From contig NZ_JANZNT010000002.1 of NCBI RefSeq assembly GCF_025153455.1, positions 1 through 64,000 on the forward strand: DNA of 64,000 bases, in the 5' to 3' direction. Positions 25,195-33,451 of the stretch are shown one piece after another. Numbering within the stretch: the stretch's first letter is position 1; each line of letters opens with the position of its first letter. The DNA comes from Sphingomonas sp. BGYR3 (lineage in GTDB: Bacteria; Pseudomonadota; Alphaproteobacteria; Sphingomonadales; Sphingomonadaceae). The position numbers were made by a program, and so were the translations under genes. The notes below the pieces were generated by a model. That model searched no databases, had not been told where the DNA came from, and saw only the letters and a list, made by a program, of their open reading frames with translations.

Positions 25195-25617
25195 ATGTTG
25201 AAGACCATCATGCTGGCCGGTGCGGCCCTGATCGCCACCCCCGCGATTGCGCAGGACATGCAGCAGGCCCCGGCCGATCCCGCCGCGGGTGCGGCGCAGA
25301 CCGCCCCCGCCCCCGAGCAGACAGCCCCCGAGCAGGCGGCCCCAGCCCAGGGTCAGCCGGCGACGACCGCAGATCAGGTGGCGCAGGTGATCGACGCCGA
25401 CTGGGCGAAATATGACGTGGATGGCAACAGCGAGCTGAGCAAGGAAGAGTTCGGCACGTGGCTGGGCACGCTGCGCAAGGCAAGCGAGCCGGGCGCCGAC
25501 CTCGCCTCCACCGAAATGCAGGGCTGGATGGGTCAGGCCTTTGCTGCTGCCGATGCGGACAAGTCCAGCACGGTCAGCAAGCCGGAGCTGACCAAGTTCC
25601 TGTCGCAGTCGGCCTGA
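25195..25617 (+). CDS. Secreted EF-hand calcium-binding protein
   Basis: A signal peptide (LAGAALIATPAIA-QD) is followed by a 40-residue Pro/Ala/Gln-rich linker and two EF-hands. The first, YDVDGNSELSKEEF, has the full D-x-D-x-N-x-x-L-x-x-x-E spacing. The second, AADADKSSTVSKPEL, is similar. The 140-aa protein should bind calcium in the periplasm; its partner is not known. AAGGAG sits 7 bases ahead of the ATG. Confidence 0.9.
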   Translation: MLKTIMLAGAALIATPAIAQDMQQAPADPAAGAAQTAPAPEQTAPEQAAPAQGQPATTADQVAQVIDADWAKYDVDGNSELSKEEFGTWLGTLRKASEPGADLASTEMQGWMGQAFAAADADKSSTVSKPELTKFLSQSA

Positions 25618-25648
25618 ACTTGATCGGAGCGCGGAGGTTTTCGTGATG

Positions 25649-25674
25649 GGAACCCTTCGTCTTGCCGAAAGTTT
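25649..25674 (+). promoter_or_regulatory. Candidate EcfG (general stress) promoter of csbD
   Basis: GGAAC at 25649-25653 is followed after 16 bases by AGTTTT. The consensus for EcfG-type sigma in alphaproteobacteria is GGAAC-N16/17-CGTT, so one position deviates. CsbD genes are typical members of that regulon. Confidence 0.4.
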
Positions 25675-25706
25675 TAAGGTCCCGAACGGATTGAAAGGAG
25701 TGTCCC

Positions 25707-25889
25707 ATGGGTGAACTGACCGACAAGCTGGCAGCAGCTGGCAACAAGCTCGCCGGGAATGCCAAGGAAGCGATTGGCAAAGCGACGAACAATCCCGAAC
25801 TGGAAGCCGAGGGCAAAGCCCAGCAGGTGAAGGGCACGGGCCAGGATATCGCCGGCAGCGTCAAGGGCGCCTTGGGCGACAAGATCTGA
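25707..25889 (+). CDS. CsbD family stress-response protein
   Basis: A 60-aa protein of the CsbD type: LAGNAKEAIGKATNN, LEAEGKAQQVKGTGQDIAGS and a C-terminal KGALGDKI. These are small, charged, poorly structured proteins made in stationary phase and general stress; their action is unknown. GAAAGGAG is 7 bases ahead of the ATG. The gene has its own candidate stress promoter and a strong terminator, so it is a single-gene unit. Confidence 0.92.
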   Translation: MGELTDKLAAAGNKLAGNAKEAIGKATNNPELEAEGKAQQVKGTGQDIAGSVKGALGDKI

Positions 25890-25908
25890 TCGTTCGTCAC
25901 GACAATGG

Positions 25909-25941
25909 AAAAGGCGGTGCCGGAGACGGTGCCGCCTTTTT
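25909..25941 (+). terminator. Rho-independent terminator of csbD (possibly bidirectional)
   Basis: AAAAGGCGG and CCGCCTTTTT pair around a 14-base inner region, 19 bases after the csbD stop. The A-run on the left also lets it serve the convergent radC gene. Confidence 0.85.
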
Positions 25942-25964
25942 CGTATCTCGTGCGGCCGTGGACT

Positions 25965-26648
25965 TCAGATCAGCCCGTTTGCCCGCATGCTGAAATGCCC
26001 GTTTCGGCCGATGATCAGGTGGTCGTGGACGCTGATGTTCAATGGCTTGCCCGCTGCGACGATGGCTTTGGTCAGGTCGATGTCCGCGCGGCTCGGGCTG
26101 GGATCGCCGGAGGGATGGTTATGGACCAGAATGATCGCCGCCGATCCGAAATCGAGCGCACGCCGGACGACTTCCCGGATATAGACAGGTGCCTCATCGA
26201 TCGTCCCGCGGCCAAGCTCGTCATCCAGGATCAGGGCATTGCGGGTATTGAGGTGCAGGACGCGCACCTGTTCCACCTGAACATGCGCCATCGCGCCACG
26301 CAGATAATCGAGCAGCGCCTGCCAGTTGGACAGGACCGGCCGGTTTTCCACCTCGCTGCGCAACGTGCGGACCAATGCGGCGCGCACGATCTTGATCGCT
26401 GCGGCCGCCGCATCCCCCGCGCCCTCGACCTGCCGGATCGATTCGACGTCCGCCGCCAGCAGGTCCGGCAGGCTGCCGAATTTGGCCAGCAGGCGCTTTG
26501 CCGTCCCCTTGGTGTCGCCGCGCGGCTGCGCCGTTGCCAGCAGATATTCGACCAGTTCATGGTCGTGCAGGTCCCGCCCCTCGGATGCGAGCAGCCGCTT
26601 GCGCAGCCGTTCGCGGTGTCCGGTGCCGTCGGTTCCGGGATCGTTCAT
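25965..26648 (-). CDS. radC: RadC family JAB-domain protein
   Basis: A helix-hairpin-helix region (LLAKFGSLPDLLAADVESI, QVEGAGDAAAAAIK) is followed by an MPN/JAB+ domain with the metal site HNHPSGDPSPS and an upstream glutamate-bearing strand. The family name comes from an old DNA-repair link that has since been questioned. The fold is that of a zinc hydrolase and may act on DNA or on protein conjugates. Length 227 aa. The start at 26648 (MNDPGTDGTGHRERL) matches the family, although the frame remains open far upstream on this strand by chance. Confidence 0.92.
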   Translation of the reverse strand: MNDPGTDGTGHRERLRKRLLASEGRDLHDHELVEYLLATAQPRGDTKGTAKRLLAKFGSLPDLLAADVESIRQVEGAGDAAAAAIKIVRAALVRTLRSEVENRPVLSNWQALLDYLRGAMAHVQVEQVRVLHLNTRNALILDDELGRGTIDEAPVYIREVVRRALDFGSAAIILVHNHPSGDPSPSRADIDLTKAIVAAGKPLNISVHDHLIIGRNGHFSMRANGLI

Positions 26649-26784
26649 GCCGCAGCGGTAGCACAGGTGGCGTCGGCGGCAAGCCGTGCTAACCCGGACG
26701 CGTGATGACGATCGCCAACCATCCCAGTGCATTGGCCTGCCGGGCATGCCTGCCACGATGCCGGGCTGGAGCGGTGCGGCGATC

Positions 26785-29700
26785 GTGAGCGAGCCCGAAC
26801 CGTTTGACCTGGACATGGGTGCTGCGCCCGCATCGCCCCGTCGGCGCCGACTGCTGCGGCGATCGGCGCGGATCGCCGCGGTGTCGGCCATCATCCTGTT
26901 CGCGGCGGCGGGCATATTGTGGAGCCAGCGGCGGCCGATTGCCGACGGGTTCATCCGCGATGCCCTGATCCAGCGGGGCGTGCCCGCCCGGTATACGATT
27001 GCCGATGTCGGGTTCCGGACGCAGCGGATCACCAATCTGATGCTGGGCGATCCAGCCAATCCCGACCTGACCGCCGATTGGGCGGAAATCGACCTGAGCC
27101 TGGGCTTTGGCGAGCCGGAGGTGGTGGCGGTGCGCGCCGGCAAGGTCCGGATGCGGGGCAGGGTGGTGGGTGGCAAGCTGACGCTGGGCACGCTGGACCG
27201 GCTGATGCCCGCGCCGTCGGGCAAACCGTTTTCCCTGCCACGAATCGCGCTGGCGATCGGGGACGGGCGGGCCCGGATCGACACCGACCAGGGGCAGGTG
27301 GGCGTAAAACTGACCGGATCGGGCCGTCTGGACGACGGATTTCGCGGCAGGATCGCCGCAGTGGCGCCCAAGGTCACGTCCGGGCCGTGCCGCGCGGCGC
27401 GGATGACGCTGTATGGCAATATCCGCATCGCTGCCCGCCAGCCCAGGTTCGACGGGCCGCTTCGCATCGCGGGTGCGCGGTGCGACGCCACCACGCTGGG
27501 CGCGTCGTCCGTGGCGGTGAAGGTTGCGCTCAATGAACGGCTGGACCGGTGGCGCGGTCAGGCGGGGCTGGCGCTGGGTGCGCTGAATGACCCGCGCGCT
27601 TCGATGCGCACGCTGACCGGCACCGTCCGGTTCGATGGCGGACCCGGCGCAACGGGCGGCAGCATGGACCTGTCCGCATCGGGGATCACGACCGATCTGG
27701 CATCGGCGGGGCAGGTGCGGGTCGTCGGCCAATATAGGAACGGCAAGGCTCAGGCGCTGGATGCGCGGCTGACGCTGGATGGCATGCGGGCGGGCAACGC
27801 GGTCCGGCGACAGGTTGCTGCCCTGCGCGGCAGCGGCACGGGAACGCCGGTCGGGCCGCTGATCGATCGACTGACGGATGCGCTGGGCGCGATGGCCAGC
27901 GATGCGCGGGTTGCCGCTGACCTGGCGGTGGAGGCAAAGGGCGGTGCCGTTTCGGGGCAGCTTCGGCGGATGACGCTGAACGCGGCCAGCGGTGCGCGAC
28001 TGTCGCTGACCGATGGCGATGGCGCGCGTTTTTCATGGCCGGCGGGCGGCCTGACCCTGAACGGCAGGGTCGCGTTCGGCGGCGGCGGTCTGCCCGATGG
28101 GCTGATCCGCCTGAATCAGGCGCGGCCGGGCGGGGCGGTGACGGGGCAGGCGTTGATCGCCCCCTATCGCGCGGGGGATGCCAGCCTGGCGCTTAATCAA
28201 GTGGCATTCCAGCTGGCTGAAGGACGCGCGCAGATGACGGGCGCTGCGGTGCTCAGCGGGCCGTTGCCCGGCGGGCGGGTGGATGGCCTGTCGCTGCCCA
28301 TCGATGCGCGGTTCGCCAATGGCCGGTTGACGGTCAATCCCGGCTGCGCGCCGCTGGCGTTCCAAAAACTGCTGATCAGCACCCTGGCACTGACGCCCGC
28401 GCGAATGGCCCTGTGTCCGACGGATGGCGCCATGCTGCGGCTTGCCGATGGCCGGGTAGCAGGCGGCGTGTCGACCGGCGCAGTGCGCCTTGCCGGAACG
28501 CTGGGCGGCGCGCCGCTGACCGTCGATGCAGCGCGCGGCCGTTTCGACCTTGCCGCCAGCCGGTTCGCGCTGGACCGGCCCGCGCTGGCGATCGGTGCGC
28601 CGGATCGGGTCAACCGTCTTGCCGCAGAGAAGCTGGACGGGGCGATCGCGGACGGCGGCGTATCGGGCCGGTTCGTGGGCCTGAACGGACAGATTGCGCG
28701 CGTGCCGCTGCTCCTGTCCAACGGGGCGGGCGAATGGCGCTTTGCCGATGCAGCGCTGGCCGTCGGTGGCGGCCTGACCGTCAGCGACGATGTGAACGCG
28801 GTCGAGCCGGGCCAGCCGCCGCGCGAACCCCGGTTCAACCCGATGGTCAGCAACGACATCCGCCTGACCCTGGCCGACAGCAAAATCCTGACCTCGGGCA
28901 CGCTGACCCTGCCCCGGGGGGATCAGACGATCGCTGCCGTCACCATCCGGCACGATCTGTCGCGCACGGTTGGCGACGCCGTGATCCATGTGCCGGGTAT
29001 CCGCTTTGCCGAAAGGGGCCTGCAGCCGCGCGACCTGACCGAACTGGCCTTCGGCGTCGTCGCGGCGGTGAAGGGTGAGGTGAGCGGGCGCGGCACGATC
29101 AACTGGACTGGCGAGGGGGTGACCAGCGGCGGCACGTTCCGCACCGACAGCCTGGACCTGGCGGCGGCATTCGGCCCGGTCACCGGCCTGTCCGGCGAAC
29201 TGCGCTTTTCCGACCTGTTGTCGCTGGAAACCGAGCCGGGGCAGGTGGTTCGGCTGGCCGAGGTCAATCCCGGCTTTCCGGTGCGCGACGGGCAAATCCG
29301 GTATCGCCTGCTGGCCGGACAGAAGGTGGCGATCGAAGGCGGGCGCTGGCCGCTGGCGGGCGGGGCGATGGTGCTGGAGCCGACAGTGCTCGATTTCGCC
29401 AGCACCGCGCCCAAGCAGATGGTGTTCCGTGCCGAGGGCGTGGATGCGGACCAGTTCCTGCAACAGTTCGATTTCGACAATCTGGACGCCACGGGCACGT
29501 TCGACGGGGTGATTCCGGTGCTGTTCGATGCCAGCGGTGCGCGGGTCGAGGGCGGGCGGCTGGCGGTGCGGCAGGGCGGCGGCACGCTCGCCTATCTGGG
29601 CGAACTGAGCGAGGAACAGCTGGGCGCATGGGGCGATTTCGCGTTCCAGGCGCTGCGCGCTATCCGCTATCGCGAGCTGGAACTGGCGCTGAACGGGCCG

Positions 29701-30000
29701 CTGGCCGGCGACATGATTACCGAAATCCGCTTTGCCGGCGTCGCTCAGGGCGCGGGGACCAAGAGCAATTTCCTGATCCGGCGGCTGGCGCGACTGCCGC
29801 TGGTGTTCAACATCCGCATCCAGGCGCCGTTCCTGCAACTGATCGATTCCGCCAAATCGATCTATGATCCGTCCAACCTCGACGTGCCCACCCTGTTGCG
29901 CGAACAGGCAGAGCGCGAGGCGCAGGCGCGGGGCATAATCGCCTCGCCTAAGCCGCCCCAACCCGATATTCAGCCTATAGAAAGCGAGAAGATGCCATGA
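26785..30000 (+). CDS. ydbH: YdbH-family intermembrane phospholipid transport protein
   Basis: A very large AsmA-like protein (about 1071 aa) with one N-terminal membrane anchor (residues about 30-50 from the GTG start) and a long beta-rich periplasmic body with repeated GG-x-L-T and G-x-L-x-x-P-G patterns. The C-terminal section (FRAEGVDADQFLQQFDFDNLDATGTFDG, GPLAGDMITEIRF) is the family-specific region. In E. coli YdbH bridges both membranes and carries phospholipid outward together with TamB and YhdP. GTG 26785 is preferred as start, but ATG 26815 is possible. The ynbE and ydbL homologues follow. Confidence 0.88.
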   Translation: MSEPEPFDLDMGAAPASPRRRRLLRRSARIAAVSAIILFAAAGILWSQRRPIADGFIRDALIQRGVPARYTIADVGFRTQRITNLMLGDPANPDLTADWAEIDLSLGFGEPEVVAVRAGKVRMRGRVVGGKLTLGTLDRLMPAPSGKPFSLPRIALAIGDGRARIDTDQGQVGVKLTGSGRLDDGFRGRIAAVAPKVTSGPCRAARMTLYGNIRIAARQPRFDGPLRIAGARCDATTLGASSVAVKVALNERLDRWRGQAGLALGALNDPRASMRTLTGTVRFDGGPGATGGSMDLSASGITTDLASAGQVRVVGQYRNGKAQALDARLTLDGMRAGNAVRRQVAALRGSGTGTPVGPLIDRLTDALGAMASDARVAADLAVEAKGGAVSGQLRRMTLNAASGARLSLTDGDGARFSWPAGGLTLNGRVAFGGGGLPDGLIRLNQARPGGAVTGQALIAPYRAGDASLALNQVAFQLAEGRAQMTGAAVLSGPLPGGRVDGLSLPIDARFANGRLTVNPGCAPLAFQKLLISTLALTPARMALCPTDGAMLRLADGRVAGGVSTGAVRLAGTLGGAPLTVDAARGRFDLAASRFALDRPALAIGAPDRVNRLAAEKLDGAIADGGVSGRFVGLNGQIARVPLLLSNGAGEWRFADAALAVGGGLTVSDDVNAVEPGQPPREPRFNPMVSNDIRLTLADSKILTSGTLTLPRGDQTIAAVTIRHDLSRTVGDAVIHVPGIRFAERGLQPRDLTELAFGVVAAVKGEVSGRGTINWTGEGVTSGGTFRTDSLDLAAAFGPVTGLSGELRFSDLLSLETEPGQVVRLAEVNPGFPVRDGQIRYRLLAGQKVAIEGGRWPLAGGAMVLEPTVLDFASTAPKQMVFRAEGVDADQFLQQFDFDNLDATGTFDGVIPVLFDASGARVEGGRLAVRQGGGTLAYLGELSEEQLGAWGDFAFQALRAIRYRELELALNGPLAGDMITEIRFAGVAQGAGTKSNFLIRRLARLPLVFNIRIQAPFLQLIDSAKSIYDPSNLDVPTLLREQAEREAQARGIIASPKPPQPDIQPIESEKMP

Positions 30001-30230
30001 GTGCAACGACTGGCGACGGCGTGGTGCCGCCCGCAGCGAAGCGAAAGGGCCGGATTGGCTGGACGATGATGGCGGCGGTCGCGATGGCCGGCCTTGGCGG
30101 TTGCATCACTGTGAATGCGCCGGACAAGCCGATCGAGATCAACCTCAACATCAAGATCAGCCAGGAGATCGTGTATCGCTTCGATGGCGATGCAAAGCGG
30201 CTGATCGACGAAAATCCGGGAATCTTCTGA
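29997..30230 (+). CDS. ynbE: YnbE-family outer-membrane lipoprotein
   Basis: A 77-aa protein with a hydrophobic signal ending in the lipobox LGGC, followed by ITVNAPDKPIEINLNIKISQEIVYR, the YnbE pattern. In E. coli YnbE multimerises on the C-terminal edge of YdbH to complete the bridge at the outer membrane. The ATG overlaps the ydbH stop (ATGA), so the two are translationally coupled. An unusually long basic N-terminal region precedes the signal. Confidence 0.88.
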   Translation: MSATTGDGVVPPAAKRKGRIGWTMMAAVAMAGLGGCITVNAPDKPIEINLNIKISQEIVYRFDGDAKRLIDENPGIF

Positions 30231-30631
30231 TGGGAATGGCGATGGACAGGACGGGCATGAAGATCACGGCGGCGCTGCTGGCGCTGGCGGCGGCAGGGTC
30301 GGCCGGGGCTGCGCTGGCTCAGGCGCGCGATCCTGCCTATGCGGCTGCCCGCGCGGCGGGGCAGGTGGGCGAACAGCCGGACGGCTATCTGGGTGTCGTC
30401 GGCAATGCGTCCGCCGATGTCCGCAAGATGGTGAGCGACATCAACCTGCAGCGCAAAAAGGCCTATACCACCCAGGCGCAGGCCGAGGGCGGGACGGTGG
30501 AACAGCGCGGGTTCGTGACCGGCTGCAACCTGATCGCGCGGACAACGCCGGGCGAAAAATACATGGATCCGGCGGGCGCGTGGCAGACGCGGGGGGCGGG
30601 CGCCCCGGTCCGCGATCCGAAGTGCATCTAA
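30230..30631 (+). CDS. ydbL: YdbL-family (DUF1318) periplasmic protein
   Basis: The 133-aa product carries a signal peptide (ITAALLALAAAGSAGAALAQ) and the DUF1318 core: AYAAARAAGQVGEQPDGYLG, VSDINLQRKKAYTTQAQ, then GCNLIARTTPGEKYMDPAG. YdbL modulates the YdbH-YnbE bridge in E. coli. The ATG at 30230 overlaps the ynbE stop codon (TGATG), which favours this start; another ATG at 30257 would give a more usual signal length. Third gene of the operon. Confidence 0.85.
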   Translation: MGMAMDRTGMKITAALLALAAAGSAGAALAQARDPAYAAARAAGQVGEQPDGYLGVVGNASADVRKMVSDINLQRKKAYTTQAQAEGGTVEQRGFVTGCNLIARTTPGEKYMDPAGAWQTRGAGAPVRDPKCI

Positions 30632-30685
30632 GCCAGATCGCATAGCTATGCAGTGCGTGCCGCCGGTTTCCCGGTGGCCGCGCCG

Positions 30686-30705
30686 ACCCCCGGCCGCGGG
30701 GGTCC
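30686..30705. other. GC-rich hairpin after ydbL
   Basis: GACCCCC and GGGGGTC pair perfectly around GGCCGC, 55 bases after the ydbL stop. No T-run follows, so it is only a possible transcript end. Confidence 0.35.
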
Positions 30706-30717
30706 AATCCCACCTGT

Positions 30718-30746
30718 TGACTCAAGGGTCCCCCCTTCCTAAACGG
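30718..30746 (+). promoter_or_regulatory. Putative promoter of the F0 ATP synthase operon
   Basis: TTGACT (30718-30723), a 17-base spacer and TAAACG (30741-30746) precede atpZ by about 70 bases. The -35 element is near perfect; the -10 is weaker. Confidence 0.4.
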
Positions 30747-30816
30747 CCCCTGCCTTGGCGGGCCGGCGCCCGGCATTGGCGTTCCTCCGACCCCCACGGG
30801 CAACAGAAGGACGCAG

Positions 30817-31137
30817 ATGACCGATCGCAGGCCCGGACTGGACCCCCTTGGCGAAGATGCGCGGCTGGATTCGCTCGAAGAGCGGCTTCGGCGGGCGCAG
30901 GCCGAGGAAGCGGTGCGGCGCGGCGAAGCACAGCCCGACAAGGGCGAGGCGGATACCCGGATGGGCAACCGCGTGCTGGCCGAGCTGATCGGGGGGCTGG
31001 TTGGGGGAGCCGTTATCGGGTGGTTGCTCGACAGCTGGCTGGATACCTCGCCGTGGCTCCTGCTGGCGATGCTTGCCCTTGGGGTGGCGGGTGCCTTCAG
31101 GAACATTATCCGGATTGCGAACCGGCGCTCGAAATAA
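30817..31137 (+). CDS. atpZ: ATP synthase assembly protein AtpZ/AtpI
   Basis: 106 aa: a charged, coiled N-terminal half (RLDSLEERLRRAQAEEAVRRGE) followed by two membrane segments, IGGLVGGAVIGWLLDSWL and WLLLAMLALGVAGAF. This is the AtpZ-type form of ATP synthase protein I, which helps assemble the c-ring and may conduct Mg2+. It heads the F0 operon as in most alphaproteobacteria. Confidence 0.9.
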   Translation: MTDRRPGLDPLGEDARLDSLEERLRRAQAEEAVRRGEAQPDKGEADTRMGNRVLAELIGGLVGGAVIGWLLDSWLDTSPWLLLAMLALGVAGAFRNIIRIANRRSK

Positions 31138-31190
31138 TTTCGGGCGCCGCTTTATAACTTGGTTCTTTGACGGGAATGGCGTCCAAGGGA

Positions 31191-31997
31191 ATGGCTGGGG
31201 CAGTGGCTGAAGAAGCAGGCAAGATCGACCCAATGCACCAGTTTCAGGTGCAGACGATCGGCGACCCGTTGTTCACGGTCGGCGATGCGGCGATTTCATT
31301 CACCAATTCCGCGGCATGGATGCTGATCGCGCTCGTCGCCCTGTGGGTGTTCGTGATCGGCGGCGCAAAGGGTCAGATGGTTCCCGGCCGCTGGCAGATG
31401 GCGGTCGAAGGCTTCACCGGCTTTATCGGCAACCTGCTCAGCGCGAACATCGGCCCGGCCGGCAAGAAGTACGTGCCGTACGTCTTCACGCTGTTCATGT
31501 TCATCCTGTTCGCCAACGTCCTGGGCCTGCTTCCGCTGGGCCTCGTTGGCGTCCACCCCTTTACCTTTACCAGCCATTTCACGGTGACGGGCGTGTTCGC
31601 CATCGTCAGCTTTGCCATCGTGCTGGCGGTCGGCTTCGGCAAGCACGGCCTGAAGTTCTTCAAGCTGTTCGTGCCGCACGGCACGCCGATCCCCGTGCTG
31701 CTGCTGGTCGTGCCGATCGAGATGATCTCGTTCCTGGTGCGGCCGTTCAGCCTGGCGCTGCGACTGTTTGTTGCCATGACCGCCGGACACATCCTGCTGA
31801 AGGTGCTGGCCTATTTCATCGTCAATTCGGTGAATGCCGGTGCCGGTCTGGGCGCGGCGGTGGGCATCCCCAGCTTTTTGCTGATGGTCGGCGTGTCCGC
31901 GCTGGAACTGCTGGTGGCGGGGGTGCAGGCCTATGTCTTTGCGCTGCTGACCAGCCTTTACATCAACGATGCCGAGCATCTGCACGAGCATCACTGA
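31191..31997 (+). CDS. atpB: F0F1 ATP synthase subunit a
   Basis: Subunit a forms the two proton half-channels next to the c-ring. The conserved LVRPFSLALRLFVAMTAGH carries the essential arginine (ALRLF) and the last helix has ELLVAGVQAYVFALLTSLYI. Several in-frame starts exist (31176, 31191, GTG 31203). Family proteins begin close to KIDPMHQF, so 31191 or 31203 is likely. Five to six transmembrane helices, inner membrane. Confidence 0.96.
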   Translation: MAGAVAEEAGKIDPMHQFQVQTIGDPLFTVGDAAISFTNSAAWMLIALVALWVFVIGGAKGQMVPGRWQMAVEGFTGFIGNLLSANIGPAGKKYVPYVFTLFMFILFANVLGLLPLGLVGVHPFTFTSHFTVTGVFAIVSFAIVLAVGFGKHGLKFFKLFVPHGTPIPVLLLVVPIEMISFLVRPFSLALRLFVAMTAGHILLKVLAYFIVNSVNAGAGLGAAVGIPSFLLMVGVSALELLVAGVQAYVFALLTSLYINDAEHLHEHH

Positions 31998-32042
31998 TCC
32001 CATTTTCGTCAAACACCTGATTATCCCTAAGGAGTGAATTCA

Positions 32043-32270
32043 ATGGAAGCTGATGCGATCAAGCTGCTGGGTGCCGGTCTGGCTGCCATCGGTGCCGGTC
32101 TGGCCGCGCTGGGCGTGGGCAATGTGTTCGCCGCGTTCCTGGAAGGCGCGCTGCGCAACCCGTCGGCCGCGTCGAGCCAGCAGGGCAACATGTTCATCGG
32201 CTTCGCCGCCGCCGAACTTCTGGGCCTGCTCGCGTTCGTCGTCGCGGTTCTGCTGATCTTCGTCGCGTAA
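32043..32270 (+). CDS. atpE: F0F1 ATP synthase subunit c
   Basis: A 75-aa helical hairpin with GAGLAAIGAGLAALGVGNVFAAF and the second helix FAAAELLGLLAFVVAVLL containing the proton-carrying glutamate. The loop is RNPSAASSQQ. Strong ribosome site TAAGGAG lies 7 bases ahead of the ATG at 32043, fitting the high copy number required for the c-ring. Confidence 0.98.
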   Translation: MEADAIKLLGAGLAAIGAGLAALGVGNVFAAFLEGALRNPSAASSQQGNMFIGFAAAELLGLLAFVVAVLLIFVA

Positions 32271-32292
32271 TTCTGCGCGACGGACGATGACC

Positions 32293-32313
32293 GGGCCGGA
32301 ATCCTTCCGGCCC
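32293..32313 (+). promoter_or_regulatory. Intercistronic hairpin after atpE
   Basis: GGGCCGGAA and TTCCGGCCC form a perfect 9-bp stem with a 3-base loop between atpE and the b' gene. No T-run follows. Such hairpins protect upstream message ends or dampen downstream expression, which suits the many c subunits needed per b pair. Confidence 0.65.
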
Positions 32314-32335
32314 GCAGGATACGGGAACGCCTTGA

Positions 32336-32833
32336 ATGCCTCAAATCGCGCAACTCAGTGATCTTGGCTATCTGCTGTCGCAGGTGCTGTGGATCGTCCT
32401 GATTTTCGGTCTCGCCTATGTTCTGGTCGGCCGCGGGCTGGTGCCCAAGGTGACCAAGACGATGGATGCGCGCGATGCCGCCATCGCTGCCGATCTGGCA
32501 GCAGCGGAAAGCGCGCGGATCCAGGCCGACGCGACCGAGGCGCAATGGCGGGCCAAGGAAAATGCCGCGCGTGAAGCCGCTCAAAAGCTGATCGCAGAGG
32601 CAAAGGCATCGGGCGCCCGGTCGACCGAGGCTGCGCTGGCCGCGGCCAATGGTGCCGCCGAGCAGAAGATCGCCGAGGCAGAGGCGCGGATCGCCGCATC
32701 GCGCGATGCAGCGGTTGCCGAAGTCGAAGGCGTTGCCGCCGATGCAGCGCGCGACATCGTCGCCCGGCTGTCCGGCGTCAGTGTAACCGAGGAAGCGGCG
32801 CGGTCCGCGGTGAAGGAGGCCATTCATGGCTGA
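32336..32833 (+). CDS. atpG: F0F1 ATP synthase subunit b'
   Basis: 165 aa with one N-terminal transmembrane helix (SQVLWIVLIFGLAYVLVGRGLVP) and a long Ala/Glu/Lys-rich helix for the rest, the peripheral stalk. Photosynthetic-type and alphaproteobacterial synthases carry two different b subunits, and the first in the operon is b'. Its stop overlaps the start of the b gene by 8 bases. Confidence 0.92.
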   Translation: MPQIAQLSDLGYLLSQVLWIVLIFGLAYVLVGRGLVPKVTKTMDARDAAIAADLAAAESARIQADATEAQWRAKENAAREAAQKLIAEAKASGARSTEAALAAANGAAEQKIAEAEARIAASRDAAVAEVEGVAADAARDIVARLSGVSVTEEAARSAVKEAIHG

Positions 32834-33392
32834 AGCAGCGCATGGCGGCGTGACCGCGACGACCGAGGCTCATGGCGGCCCGGCCGAACATCATGCCGAT
32901 CCGACCGCCCTGTTCCTTGACCCGACGGGTTGGGTCAGCCTGGCCATGGCGGTCTTCCTGCTCATCCTGCTGGTCAAGGGCGTGCCCGCCCTGATCGGTG
33001 CGATGCTGGACAAGCAGATTGCCGCCATCCGCACGCGGTTGGACGAGGCCAAGGCGCTGCGCGAGGAGGCAGAGCGCCTGCGCGACGATTACGCCCGCCG
33101 GATCGCCAATGTCGAGGCGGAGACCAAGGCAATGGTGGAAAGCGCGCGTGCCGAAGCTGACGCGCTGGTCGTCAAGGCGCAGGCCGATGCCGATGCGCTG
33201 ATCGCCCGCCGCGCCCGCATGGCCGAGGACAAGATCGCCGCTGCTGAGCGTCAGGCGCTGGCCGAGGTCCGCGCGACCGCCGCCGACGCTGCAACGCGCG
33301 CCGCCGGTGCCATCATCGCCGCCAATCACGGCGCCGATGCCGACAAGCCGCTGGTCGACCGGACCATCGCTGGCCTGTCGCGGCTTAACTGA
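32826..33392 (+). CDS. atpF: F0F1 ATP synthase subunit b
   Basis: 188 aa: a His/Ala-rich N-terminal stretch (HGGVTATTEAHGGPAEHHAD), one transmembrane helix (SLAMAVFLLILLVKGVPALI) and a long charged helix. It pairs with b' to form the stalk that holds F1 in place. The histidine-rich N-terminus is longer than in E. coli subunit b. Last gene of the F0 operon; the F1 genes are not in the window. Confidence 0.95.
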   Translation: MAEAAHGGVTATTEAHGGPAEHHADPTALFLDPTGWVSLAMAVFLLILLVKGVPALIGAMLDKQIAAIRTRLDEAKALREEAERLRDDYARRIANVEAETKAMVESARAEADALVVKAQADADALIARRARMAEDKIAAAERQALAEVRATAADAATRAAGAIIAANHGADADKPLVDRTIAGLSRLN

Positions 33393-33451
33393 AGCCGACT
33401 GCACAATAATTTTCGTTGCGCTTGCCGAGTGTAACGGGCACGGGCGGCGGG

